Shown here in pieces: positions 36,773-48,579 of a stretch of DNA of 64,000 bases; within the stretch, counting starts at the first letter, position 1; every line of letters starts with the position of its first letter. Position numbers and translations under genes: made by a program. The DNA comes from Corticium candelabrum (Eukaryota > Porifera > Homoscleromorpha > Homosclerophorida > Plakinidae). The notes beneath the pieces were generated by a model. The model made no database searches, was not told where the DNA came from, and saw nothing but the letters and a program-made list of their open reading frames with translations. The DNA lies in the NCBI RefSeq assembly GCF_963422355.1, contig NC_085105.1, positions 5,324,651 to 5,388,650 of the forward strand, read 5' to 3'.

Positions 36773-37710
36773 TTACTTCTTTTGTAACAATCTATGTAGT
36801 GGAACTAGAACTGTTGACAAATTCTGTAAGAATTTGCCATGATAAGATAGCAATCCTAGGTATGCTTTTAATTCTGTCACATTTTGTGGTCTGAGTGCTT
36901 CCGTTATTGCCTGAATTTGTCCCTTGTCTGGATGTAATTTGTCCCTTGTCCAGATGTAACCCTGTCTTGTCAATGACATGTCCCAAATATACACTACTTC
37001 AGATTGCATGAATGGGCATTTGTCTTTATTTAGCCTTAGTCCAGCCTCTTCCAATTTCGTCAGCACCTTACCTAAGGTAGACAAATGCTCTGTTCGTTTC
37101 TTCCTGTTATTAATATGTCATCTAAGTGGGCCACTACTCCTGGAATTGCTTGCAACAGAGTTTCCGTCGTCCTTTGAAAGATACCGGGAGTCGATGAAAC
37201 ACCAAACAGTAGTCTATTATACTGATATAATCCCTGGTGAGTATTGATGACGTTATACTTACATGATTCCTCATCAAGTACAACCTGTTGATATGCTCTA
37301 TCCAAATCTAGAGGTGTAACCTGCTGTCCTTCTGCTATTCGAGCGAACAAGTCTTCAATGCGTGGAATCGTGTAAGAATCGCATTTTGACACTTGATTTA
37401 CTGTCAACTGATATTCTCCACAGATTCTGACCTTTCCATTGTTTTTCATTGCTGGAACTATGGGAGCTGCCCACTCCGAATAGTGTATTGGCTCAATAGT
37501 TCCGCCTTTTGTGAGGTCGAACAATTCTGTTTCTATCTTCTCTCTCAAAGCATATGGTAGTTGTCTTGGTCGGTAAAACTTGGGACTCGTCGTTGCTATC
37601 ACTGGTAATTTCACTTCCACATTTTGCAATCTGCCTAACTTCCCACTGAACACTTCACTGTGTAATAACAATAACCCTTCCACTTTTCCTTGGTGAGGGT
37701 TTGCCTCCAA
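36773..37710 (-). pseudogene. Gypsy 2 reverse transcriptase
   Basis: The frame 37,710-37,072 has KVRICGEYQLTVNQ, YTIPRIEDLFARIA, a LDLDRAYQQV block and a catalytic site read as VVAHLDDILITG. Most relatives have YxDDILITG, so the residue before DD is altered. The thumb follows at 37,084-36,773 (LRLNKDKCPFM, TELKAYLGLLSYHGKFLQNL). Confidence 0.9.
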
Positions 37711-37914
37711 AAGATTAACTTTTCCTCCATCAATTTGTACTTGTCAAATTCAGTCTCTTCCTAATAAACTCGGCTCAGAGCCTGCCACTATCACAAGCGG
37801 AACCGACAGTTGGCGTCCATCCGGAGTGTTTACCCACACTTTCAACTTTCACATACAGGTACCGGTTCTCCGGTATATGTCTTCAGCGTCTTCTTTGTAT
37901 CTTTCAATGGTGCT

Positions 37915-38784
37915 TCACCTTTCTTCCAGACTGACTTCCGTGTTGTTTTTCTCACAATACTGACACTCGCTCCCGTGTCTATTTCCATCTCGAGTGGCTG
38001 TTTTTATACAGTTAACGTTGTCTTCATAGGCTTCTCTTTTCCTTCGTGTAATCCACTCAACCTCCTCATCCTTATTTGTATCTGGCTGCGCCTCCTCATA
38101 GCCAATTTTGTAGGTACCTCTACCTCTGTCCTCTTTCAGAGCCATTTTTCTCACTGTGCAACAAACAGCCTTCGCATGCCCAAATTTGCTGCAACCAAAA
38201 CATTTGACATCCTTGAATCAGCACTCGAACTGTTTGTGTTCCTGTTTACCACAGCGATAACACCAACCGGATATCTTGTCAGTCGGTCTGTTACTTGCTT
38301 TGGGTACTCGTTGCTTTTGTAAGTGGTGTACAGGCTGCTTCTGTAACTGGTCTATGGATTCTCCTTCTGGGTTGCCAGGTGTACTCTTTGCTTCCTTTTG
38401 CTGTAGCTCTGTGGTATTCTTTTCAGCTGTTTCTTGTGATTGCTAATTCATATGCCTTTTTGAATGTCAGCTCTTTTCTGCCAACAGCCGTCGCTGTATA
38501 CGGTCATTCGTTATTCTTACGATTAGTCTGTCTTGTAGCATATGACTAAGCATCGCCCCGAATTCGCAATGTTCACTGAGTCGCTCCAGTTCTGCCGTGA
38601 ATTTAGGGACCGACTCACCTTCCTGTTGCGATCGACTGCTAAATCTAAATCGTTGTACTATTACTGATGGCTTCAGGTTGATATGTTCTGTGAATGTCTG
38701 TAGTATTTCGTCGACCGACTTCTCTTTAGGCTTCAGCAGAGCCACTAAACTTTGTAGAGTTTGATACATGTGAGCTCCAGTCAC
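37915..38784 (-). pseudogene. Gypsy 2 gag
   Basis: The frame 38,784-38,467 shows a capsid-like helical domain (QRFRFSSRSQQEGESVPKF, then AELERLSEHCEFG). A zinc-knuckle region around 38,150-38,270 is read in another frame. Confidence 0.8.
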
Positions 38785-39085
38785 GCTTAATAGAATAGGT
38801 ATTTGTCTCTATCAGCGTCGTCTGCGTCATTCACTGCAAAGTATTGTTCTAACCTTTCTGCGTAAAGTGGCCATTCCTCCTTTGATTCGTCAAACTCCAC
38901 TATTTGTTCGAATACTGCTGTCGTCCTCGTCGCCAGATGTCACAAATAACCGCGTCCTTAGCACGCGCTCAGCCGGTCTTGCTGTTAACTCAAGTTGATC
39001 TATTTCAAGAATGACTGGCTAGTCCTAAATGCCGGTCAATGACTGAAATGTAACACAATGCAAGTTCCTGGATGAATGTACTCCA

Positions 39086-39321
39086 GGGACTGACCACGTT
39101 TCTGCCTTGGTGGTTTACAAGGGCGGCATGATTTACAGCAGTGAAGCCACAACCATCAAACCACGATGTATATCAAACTTTGATGTTGTTTGTCTTGGTT
39201 ATGTCACCATTTCTGCTCGTCCTTGCGGTCTTTCTCTTCTTTCTTGAAATTCACTACTTGTGTGGTGGTCCAGATTTTATTCCTCCACACATTTCAATCT
39301 CATGCTTGTATCCTCCAAACG
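39086..39321. other. Short unique gap in FAN1 intron 5
   Basis: Nothing is recognisable beyond the GGGAC duplication at its left edge. Confidence 0.4.
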
Positions 39322-40623
<1,302 letters not shown>

Positions 40624-40773
40624 CAGGTTGTGGTTGCTTTTTCTACTGTGACAGTTTTGTGATGTCATTACGTATTTGTGCTGCCATTACTTATTTGTGC
40701 TGCCATTACTTATTTGTGCTTCATCTTCTATTTGTTTGCATAATGATCCAAAAGTCCAAAATTTATTAGTATG
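40624..40773. other. Short unique gap with a 23-bp tandem duplication
   Basis: TTATTTGTGCTGCCATTAC-type units repeat two to three times near 40,670-40,722. Nothing else is seen. Confidence 0.5.
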
Positions 40774-41493
40774 CAGGGTTCTAGCCAAGGATCCTAAGGC
40801 GTGGTGGGCCACTACGCCTTGGTGATTTTTTTGGCTCGGTTATTTCAGGTCTCAGATAAATATCCCGGATATTCACGTGCCTGACTTAATAAGCACGTGC
40901 ATGTGTTTGCAGCGAATATGGTGCCACTGATAGTTCTCTTGTTTCGGCCCGTTTGTCGTTTGATTGTTGAATATGAGTGTGCGCATTGAGGGAGAGCGCT
41001 AATCTGAAGGGATCCCAGTGTGGCAAATTGATGGATCTATCGGCAAGAATTTTCAATGTCAAGAATGTCATACTTCATTTGCAGTTGATTTGCATATTCA
41101 TGCCTAGCTGTAGCTGCTGAGTTCCTGCCTCGAATAAACTTGTAAACTGGTCAAAAATTGAGGAAATGAGCAGAGTTGACTGGGTGGTTATGGCAGTACT
41201 TAAGGTTAATCATGCGAAGATGGTTTGGAGGAGCGGCAACTGTTGAGCTGAACTTTTGGATATAGTCTGAGTATTGAGGGTACTAGGGCAAGAAGTCTTT
41301 TTGTTTCGTATACTTTTCTGAATGAAAGCCCGCTTTAGATCTGAAGGTGGGCACTGTTTTGACAACTTGTGTTTTTGTCAGCTTCTTTTGCTGATGTTGA
41401 CAGTGGCGAACAGTTTTAAAAAGAATTCGTTGTCCAGAAATTTGACTGCCTTGCATTACCCGCTATGTTGTTTTTGAAGTCTTCTCAAAGTCG

Positions 41494-42585
41494 TCAATCC
41501 ATTGGGACTGCTTTGGTTTGGTCTTCTGCATTTATCCATGCTTGCAAACTAAAGGTTTGGGTTTCTGCTCCAAGGAATGACTCGGGTGTATGTCTAGTGT
41601 AGCGATCAACTATGTAGTTGTAGGAATCAGGGAACAAGTACGCTATTTCGTGAGGTATCTGTAAAGCTAATTTCATCGTAGTCTCTTCAGGCATCTCAAT
41701 CACCATTGACTCACTGGTTCTAGTATCAGCTATGGTAAAACAATTCAGACTTGAATGACTGTTCTCTATTTTGTCAGTAATGGCTTTGTCACTCTTTTTT
41801 GGTGTTCCGTTACTAACTCTAACACTGCAGTCATTACTATGGTGTAGTCTAGATGTCTTGACTGCTGGTTGGTTAGTAAGAGTTAAAGCAAGCTCTTTCG
41901 TTCTCAGTTTATCTCTCTCAGCAAAATTGCACTCCTGCTGTAGCACTTTCGTTGGCTATAGATTTGCTATTTCAGTACAAAATATTGCCTCTGACTTGAG
42001 CACCAGTTTTGTAAGAGTTTATTAAATCAATATCCATTCGTTTTCTCTTCAAAGTGAGGCTAGGGTGGTGATCTGTTCTGACGGACTTGCATTTTTTTAC
42101 TTCCTGGTGAAGGCATTAGAAGACGTTTGTTGACGTCAAATATTGATAAGTCAACTACGTTTTGAATGTTTATCTTTTTAGTTAATAGCCAGGTTGCCAA
42201 GACATTTCGCAGATATTGTGCATATGTGCTTGGATGGTGATAAATGACATTGAATCTGTGGAAGCTGTACATACTGCCAAATTTCTTTTGGACAAAATGA
42301 TGCAACAGCAACGAAAGCAATGACGATAACTCCACAAGAGGATGAACTTGTTTACACCGGGAAATTGCAGCATCCACGTGAGCAAATGTACTTTCCTTTT
42401 GCATCAAACACTGTCTTGTGTAGGGCTAATATTGGATATGCAGTTGTAATGTGTTTACTAAGAAGCTTGTTCAATTCAGTGAATACTTGCTGGGTCTCGA
42501 CGACTAGGTTAGTTGGAACCAGGTAGCCAAGGGAATCACCATAGAAGGAGAGTTTGGCATCAAAGTCAGTACAGTGTAGCAACAA
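41494..42585 (-). pseudogene. Unidentified ORF remnants of hAT-like element A
   Basis: Three minus-strand frames of 77, 115 and 150 codons lie end to end, interrupted by stops. The composition looks protein-like (LFPDSYNYIVDRYTRH, VFTELNKLLSKHITTAYP), but no transposase motif was recognised. The direction and position inside the element suggest element-encoded protein. The assignment to hAT rests on the termini only. Confidence 0.4.
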
Positions 42586-43069
42586 CAGTCCAGTGGTTTC
42601 CTGTTAATAGTCGATTGGATGCTACAGCAGTGCCTGACATAGGGTCAATTTGCACATTTATAATCCAAAATGCTAGGCGAATGCTGGTTCTTCCATGGAG
42701 TGCTGTTGTAATTATAGTCTTGAAGTCTTGCTTTGTTGTACTCTAATAGTACAAGGCACAAACAGTCTTCTGATGACTGGTTCACGATGTTGGCAAGACA
42801 CTCTAGCAGTTCATCTGACAACCATCTATTCCATGCTAACTATTTGACAATTGGCTGTTACTAAGACCAGCACATACTGTTGCAGATGGAGATTGATTTA
42901 GCAATAGCTCCTTGAACGTTTGTAAAGCATGATTGTCAGGGTGTTCTAGATTCAAATTCTTATCATTTTTCCTCCTGAAGGACGTATTAAAAGTTGAATG
43001 GTTATCATTACTGATAGAACATTACTTCTGGTACAATAGTGACAGGTACATGCATGCACATTGTAAGTA

Positions 43070-43070
<1 letters not shown>

Positions 43071-43140
<70 letters not shown>

Positions 43141-43159
43141 ATGTGCGTGTGCATGTGCG

Positions 43160-43201
<42 letters not shown>

Positions 43202-43234
43202 TGTGCGTGCATGTGTGTGTATGTGTGTGTGTGA

Positions 43235-43270
<36 letters not shown>

Positions 43271-43290
43271 ATGCGCACGCGCACGCGTGT
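43071..43290. repeat. Compound (GT)n microsatellite with GC and AT steps
   Basis: Over 200 bp of GT units with interspersed GCAT, GCGT and CA steps, inside hAT-like element A. Confidence 0.95.
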
Positions 43291-44069
43291 GTTGTATTTA
43301 GATTTGTTAGAAAGTTGGTATATACTATCTGTGCACAATTTAATTAATTAAGTTATTGACCTCTTATGCTATTCTCTTGGCTTCGTGAATTGCAAGGAAT
43401 TCATGCATTGCATCCAGATCAAAGACTCCAAATAGAAATGATGCACCATAATGCCTGTCCAAAGCCTTTTCGCTGGATTCATTCTTCTTCCTACTCAATG
43501 CTCTACTGCATGTTGTACAGGTAGAATGGCTGGGCATCATGCCTCTGTTGTGTGGATCACTGAACTGATTTGTTCCAGTCACACAAATGATGCTTCCTTT
43601 CTCTGGGCTGACATGAGGGAAGATCAGCCTAGTGCAATCGTGACGGGATAGCTCTCTTACAGATCTACGCAGGTCAAATGTACAACGTGAGGCCAGCTAG
43701 ACAGCTCCTGCTACGTAAGGTTTCCTAGCGGAAGTGCCTTGGCTAATTACTACTAGCTAGCCTCTTCTCTAACATGAATGAAACAGAAGCAGGGAAGTTT
43801 GTAAACATGCTTTCAGTTGAAAAGAGCGCGAAATTGAACAGACGGGATACTGCACTGTGACAAGTGCGAAGGCACCTGCAAACTCACGTGCAGGATAGCC
43901 ACGGCACGTGTACTAAGAAGTCAGGCACTTGAATCTAGAATTTATCCGGGATATTTATCTGGGACCTGAAATAACCGGGCCCAAAAAATTTGCTATGCCT
44001 TGACAATGACCAATACGCCATCCATCTTTGCAGTGAAGCCACTATGTTTATAGACTAAGTAACTTGCTA

Positions 44070-44422
44070 CAGGGGTGCCGGAGCTGGTCTGGCAGGGCCG
44101 GACCAGTTTTCAAAATGTGTGCTTCCGCCAGAGGCTGTTTGCCGCAAACTTCTGGTCTAATGATATAGCTAATTAAATAATTAATATATTTCTTGTTAAC
44201 AGCAGCCCAGTTCATGCTTGTGACGTAATTTAAAAAGAGAAATAAGATGTGGACACAAACGGGATGCAGTTCGAGGCCTGATACCTGGATATTGTCAGCG
44301 TCACAGTTTCTGTCATGGCTTCAAATTTCATTGCAACGTCTCTTGCAAATGATCACGTGAGTAGCCATGCCTTTTAGCACGCATTAGGCCGTACCAGTGT
44401 TCGTTTGCTTCCGGCGCCCCTG
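44070..44422. mobile_element. hAT-like MITE, 5-bp duplication TGCTA
   Basis: The ends CAGGGGTGCCGGAGC and inverse GCTTCCGGCGCCCCTG are flanked by TGCTA at 44,065-44,069 and 44,423-44,427. It belongs to the same end-type as the elements at 19,467 and 20,559. Confidence 0.88.
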
Positions 44423-44427
44423 TGCTA

Positions 44428-45376
44428 GTCTATAGCCAGTCCTCTCGATAGCCGTCATTTATTGGGAGGCCAGCTATTGATGTAAAGTCTTGTTCACATA
44501 ATTTACGTTCAATGGGAATTGTGGCTACGTATAGTTGACAACTAGGCCTGCCCAGCAAAGGTGTTAGTAAATTTAATTAACTTGATTAGCAAAGTGCAAA
44601 TGTGCGTGATAGGTGAATCGCTTTTCTACCACTTAGGTGGACTTATAATGCAAAAGGGTGCAATGCAATGTGAGCATGCATGCAACACAGCATTTAGTAC
44701 TTCACATTCACTATTGCAGGAATCAAGACACTTTCAACCGAAGGAATCCAACAACTATCGTAGCCAGCTCCTCATTCTTCTCTTAGACTAATCCAACAAG
44801 TCACTGCTTAGCGGTTTTGTGTAATATTTCTTTTTAGGGGAGAGTTGCCTGCATGTAAACGTGGATTGCTACATCAGCTATGATAAACGACAAGAACCCT
44901 GCAAGTTTGGCATTATGGCATGCACCGCACGCCCTGTTGTGTGCATTTTGATGAACAAGTTGACACTTTCTTATCCTATCGGAATGCAGTGAAATGATGA
45001 GAGCAACAAAACATCAAAAAAATGTTTTCAGACCATTACACTGAACGTAGATGGAGGAGGAGGAGCTGGCTACAGAAGACTACATAATAAATTGGTAGTA
45101 GGTCTTGGTAGCTTCTACTTTTCCCTTGATCAGAGAGCTATAGGAGCAAAACACAATATTACAAGTTTTGCCAACTGGAACCAGATCGCAAGGTGGGAAT
45201 ATCTAACTTGACCTTTCCACTACACCTTGCCACAAACCTGGCTAGAACCCTGGTATAGTAAGAATGTGTTTATCCTTAATTAAGATCTTTATCACTTTAA
45301 TTGGCAAACTGAGTCATGTTTGCTAAACAAAGAGCACTGCAATTAGTCATTATATAGTGCAACTGTCACTTCTTTT
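44428..45376. other. Remainder of element A right side and flanking intron
   Basis: No coding signal was supported. The right terminal repeat of hAT-like element A ends at 45,252. Confidence 0.4.
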
Positions 45377-45380
45377 CTCC

Positions 45381-45430
45381 AACTAACGCCACGTCAACTT
45401 GATGTGTTGTTTCACGAGCCAACTGTAGGC
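45381..45430. repeat. Arm of a MITE split by the RecQ transposon
   Basis: Reads CTAACGCCACGTCAACTTGA then TGTTGTTTCACGAGCC. It is mirrored by the inverse sequence at 50,783-50,832 (GGCTCATGAAACAACA, then TCAAGTTGATGTGGCCTAA). The 5.06-kb element therefore appears to have landed inside an older inverted-repeat element. Confidence 0.6.
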
Positions 45431-45679
45431 TGTTTTAGGGTCAGTCGGTTGGCTTGTAGACAAAGAAAAGAACTGCCCATGTAAATTCCTTGACACAAGT
45501 TGTAGCAGCTGTAGACGTAGAGTAAATGTTCTGTAGCAAGTTGCCAAATGAAGCTTCCTATTCACACTCGATTACCTTGCATGACACTAAAACCTTCCCA
45601 CCCTGTTTGATTGTGACGCTTGGCCAAGCGAATTCGGAAGAAGCCATATGGTTGAGAAATACGCATGTGTCACCTAAGC

Positions 45680-45768
45680 TAGCCTCGTACCAGACCCTCT
45701 CTCGCTGTCGTGCCTAGTTCCCGTATAACACGAAAACGCTGGAGAGGGTCTGGGATCATACCGCCTAC
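45680..45768 (+). repeat. Left terminal inverted repeat of the DUF6589/RecQ transposon
   Basis: 89 bp. It contains its own inverted repeat: CCAGACCCTCTC (45,690-45,701) pairs with GAGAGGGTCTGG (45,742-45,753), and TCGTG pairs with CACGA inside that. The end can therefore fold into a hairpin. Confidence 0.92.
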
Positions 45769-45936
45769 TTTCTTCACCTAGTGTCACCCCACGTCACCAA
45801 CGTCAATACTTTCATGCTATTAGTTCATTATGCTGTAACAATACATCCTTCAATCAAAGCAAATTAGGCATTGCGCTATCTGTGATATCCCAGAATTGCA
45901 TACATTCATTGTTTGTTCTTTGTTCGTCTATGCGAC

Positions 45937-48512
45937 ATGGAAACCGATTCATTCACAGAGCGATCTCCTGAGTTCGATTCACGTTATCTGAAGCTGTAAG
46001 GTCCAATGTGATTTGATCACCAGTAGCCTGGAGTCTATGCATGCACTAAGCGCTGCTCTATGACTGTGCTAGGCTACAAGAACAATATGAGTCGGGAAGC
46101 TCATCAGATAGAGTTCCAACGAAAGTGGTAATGAACAGCGTCAACTGTAGCTTGTTGGCCGCCGGAAAGGCAACGCTGTCTTCTGTGGATGTTGGCAAGC
46201 TAGTGCGCCTTGCCTTTGGATCAACTGTAGAGAGGAAAAGCGTCAGAGTTCACGGCTGCCGCTCATACGTTTACTGCGGTATCCGGAGAAAGAGTGATCA
46301 TGAGGAAAGTCCAGCCAAACGTTCTTGCATACAAGAGTCATCAAAGGATATTACATCACCGACCTCTGACCATCTACTACGAATTACACAATTAGAAGCT
46401 GAGCTCAAACGTGAAAAGAAGCGCGGACAAGACTTGGAGGCTGAACTGCAACAATCAATTATTCAGAGTCAATCTATCCAGTGGCATCAAGTAGGTACAG
46501 AAATTAACGCAGAGCTGGATGTGCTACAGAGAGCTGGAGGAATCATGTCAACAGGTCCAGTTGATGCAGTAGATGCATCTTCACTGACTGCAGACTTTAG
46601 TTTACATAATCTACACAGCCAATTACTGACACACGCTCCCAAAATTACATCACTGCTTTCCTCAATAGGCCAAGCTGACACCACTACAGGACCAAAAGAT
46701 ATCTACAGCTTGGCAGCAGTCTGCTTACTAGCGAAGAAGGCAAGTAACAAGGTCAAAGGTTTTCAGCTTCTAGTTAGTCTGATGTTGGTTGCCAGGGCAA
46801 CTAGTAAACAAGTCACTACTACTCTTAACCATATGGGTGTCTGCTTGTCATATAGTCAAACTTTTAGGTATGTGGAAAACACTGCAAAGGCAATAGAGCA
46901 GAACAGAGAGCTTCAACATGGAGACTGGATTGTTGCCTATGACAACATAAATATTGAGAAACGTGTCACCCATGAGAGACATGCCAGACATACAGAGGCA
47001 TGGAACTTCACGAGCTGTTTGGCTGTCAAAGTAGCCAGACTTCCCCCACCTGATTACAACACAACAGAATTACCACAATGCACTCGAGGAGATTTAGCTG
47101 TAGAAGACATTCTACCGAATGATGATGACGACAAAAAATTTCACGAATCTGCTCAGACAAGAGTTCAGAAGGTACTCATACACAGGTTCAAATGCTGCAA
47201 TCACCTTAAAGCAAGACATCAATATGACAACCATGACCAACCAACAACAAAATCTATTATCCACCCTATTGCAGTGATAGACATAGATGAAAGTTACACT
47301 GACAATAATGTTACTATTCTTGAAGAATTTCAAAAAATGCTGGCGATAGATGACACTGTTCAACAATGTGTTGTCGGTGACCAAGCGACTTGCAGGGCAG
47401 TTCGTGCAGCTCGGCGTAGAAGGGTAGCAGATATTTCTTCAGCACGCCTCCTATGGGCGAAAGAGAATCCTGGTGATTTCCACTTCGCATGGGAGTGCCT
47501 AAAAGTCATCTTCCTCATATTTTGGGAGTCACATGATTTTCCTGGCTCATTGGCTCATCTCAGCAAACTGATCAACCGAAGTGGAGTCACCGCTGCTGCA
47601 AAAAAATTTCAACAGTCCGATGAGTTCTTCAAACATGCATTAGAAGCACATCTGACTGCATCCCTCATCACCTTTCTCAACATATCTGCTAGCTCAGATT
47701 TAATTGTACAAGATGCAACCATTATAATGAACTCATGGCTAAACGAAACAGCAGAGAGATTCGCCAATGAAGTGCTAGTTATAGGAACAGATGAAGATGA
47801 CCGTGATGCAGACAACCTGTATAATTTCCATCGTTCTTTTCTGCGCATGGCCCTCCTTTATGAAGATTTGAGGGAAGCCATCAAGTACGAAGATGACCCA
47901 AGAGTTATCCAACATTGGCGAATGTGGTTACTGTACTTCCTCGCAACAAAGAGAAGCAACTACAGCAATGAAGCAGCAAATCTCTTAGCCAATCTGAAGG
48001 CTGACTTTTCCAAGAGGCTTGCTTACATAGTAACTCACAACAGAGCTGTTAATTCTCTGGGCATACCTGGTCATGGGAAAGCAATAGACATGGCAGTAGA
48101 ACACCACAATCTTGTCATCAAAACAGCTTTACGATCTTCTGGTGGCAGTATCACCCTCCATCATTTAAGAGTAATAAGCTTAGCATCTCAGCTATTACAT
48201 GATGCTGCACTGTTATGCGATCAGGAAGTTCATGCTCCTCATGTAGGTACAAGGCATACAAGTACAAGTGCTGAAAGAGACATCCAAATGATGACATCCA
48301 ATCTATTGGCCAGTCGAGTCACTTGTCGGATTCCCAAAAGAAAGTTGCCATCTAACAGACATTTCACAACACCAGAGAAAAAAGGATATGAAGTTGCCTT
48401 ATTCAAGCAATGGATTGCAAAGTTCCTAAGTAAGACAGACCTGAGAATTGAGGACAATCAGTCCACTGAAGACCATGAAGAAATTGATTCTCTTGATGAC
48501 ATACAGCTATGA
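45937..48512 (+). CDS. DUF6589-type putative transposase (832 aa)
   Basis: Exon 1 is 45,937-45,995 (donor GTAAGG, phase 2). Exon 2 is 46,073-48,512 after a 77-bp intron ending GTGCTAG; without splicing the frame would lack its N-terminus. Residues 122-147 form a charged coiled coil. The rest matches what I recall of DUF6589 proteins: IVAYDNINIEK (about 306-316), CVVGDQATCRAVRAARRRR (453 onward), NPGDFHFAWECLKVIFLIFW (485 onward), HWRMWLLYFLATKRSNYSNE (634 onward) and MAVEHHN (about 693-699). The conserved Asp of YDN and GDQ could belong to an RNase-H-like DDE/D site; this is inference. The position between matching TIRs supports a transposase role. No stop or frameshift is seen. Confidence 0.82.
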
Positions 48513-48579
48513 CAGAAATAGACACATGTACATAATATCGTAACTACTTGTATTGAGAAACATAGCCTAAAGTGAGTTA

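Larger units (their letters stand above)
34589..39085 (-). mobile_element. Gypsy-type LTR retrotransposon 2 (decayed) in FAN1 intron 5
   Basis: LTRs at 34,589-34,727 (139 bp) and 38,938-39,085 (148 bp) are flanked by a perfect 5-bp duplication GGGAC (34,584-34,588 and 39,086-39,090). A polypurine tract (GGGGAGAAAGAA) adjoins the 3' LTR. A TCTGGCGACGAGGACGAC stretch follows the 5' LTR as probable primer-binding site. The minus strand encodes gag, two zinc-knuckle-like boxes, protease, RT, RNase H and integrase in Gypsy order, all with stops and frameshifts. It is a separate family from Gypsy 1. Confidence 0.93.
40774..45252 (-). mobile_element. hAT-like element A, about 4.5 kb, decayed
   Basis: The ends CAGGGTTCTAGCCA and inverse TGGCTAGAACCCTG are flanked by GTATG and GTATA, a likely 5-bp duplication with one change. 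A longer inverted repeat (about 40,824-40,900 versus 43,903-43,990: CGGTTATTTCAGGTC, AGATAAATATCCCGGAT) lies near the left end and about 1.2 kb inside the right end. The right side therefore seems to contain later insertions. Minus-strand frames (42,585-42,352, 42,407-42,060, 41,946-41,494) may be a decayed element protein. I could not recognise it. Confidence 0.6.
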
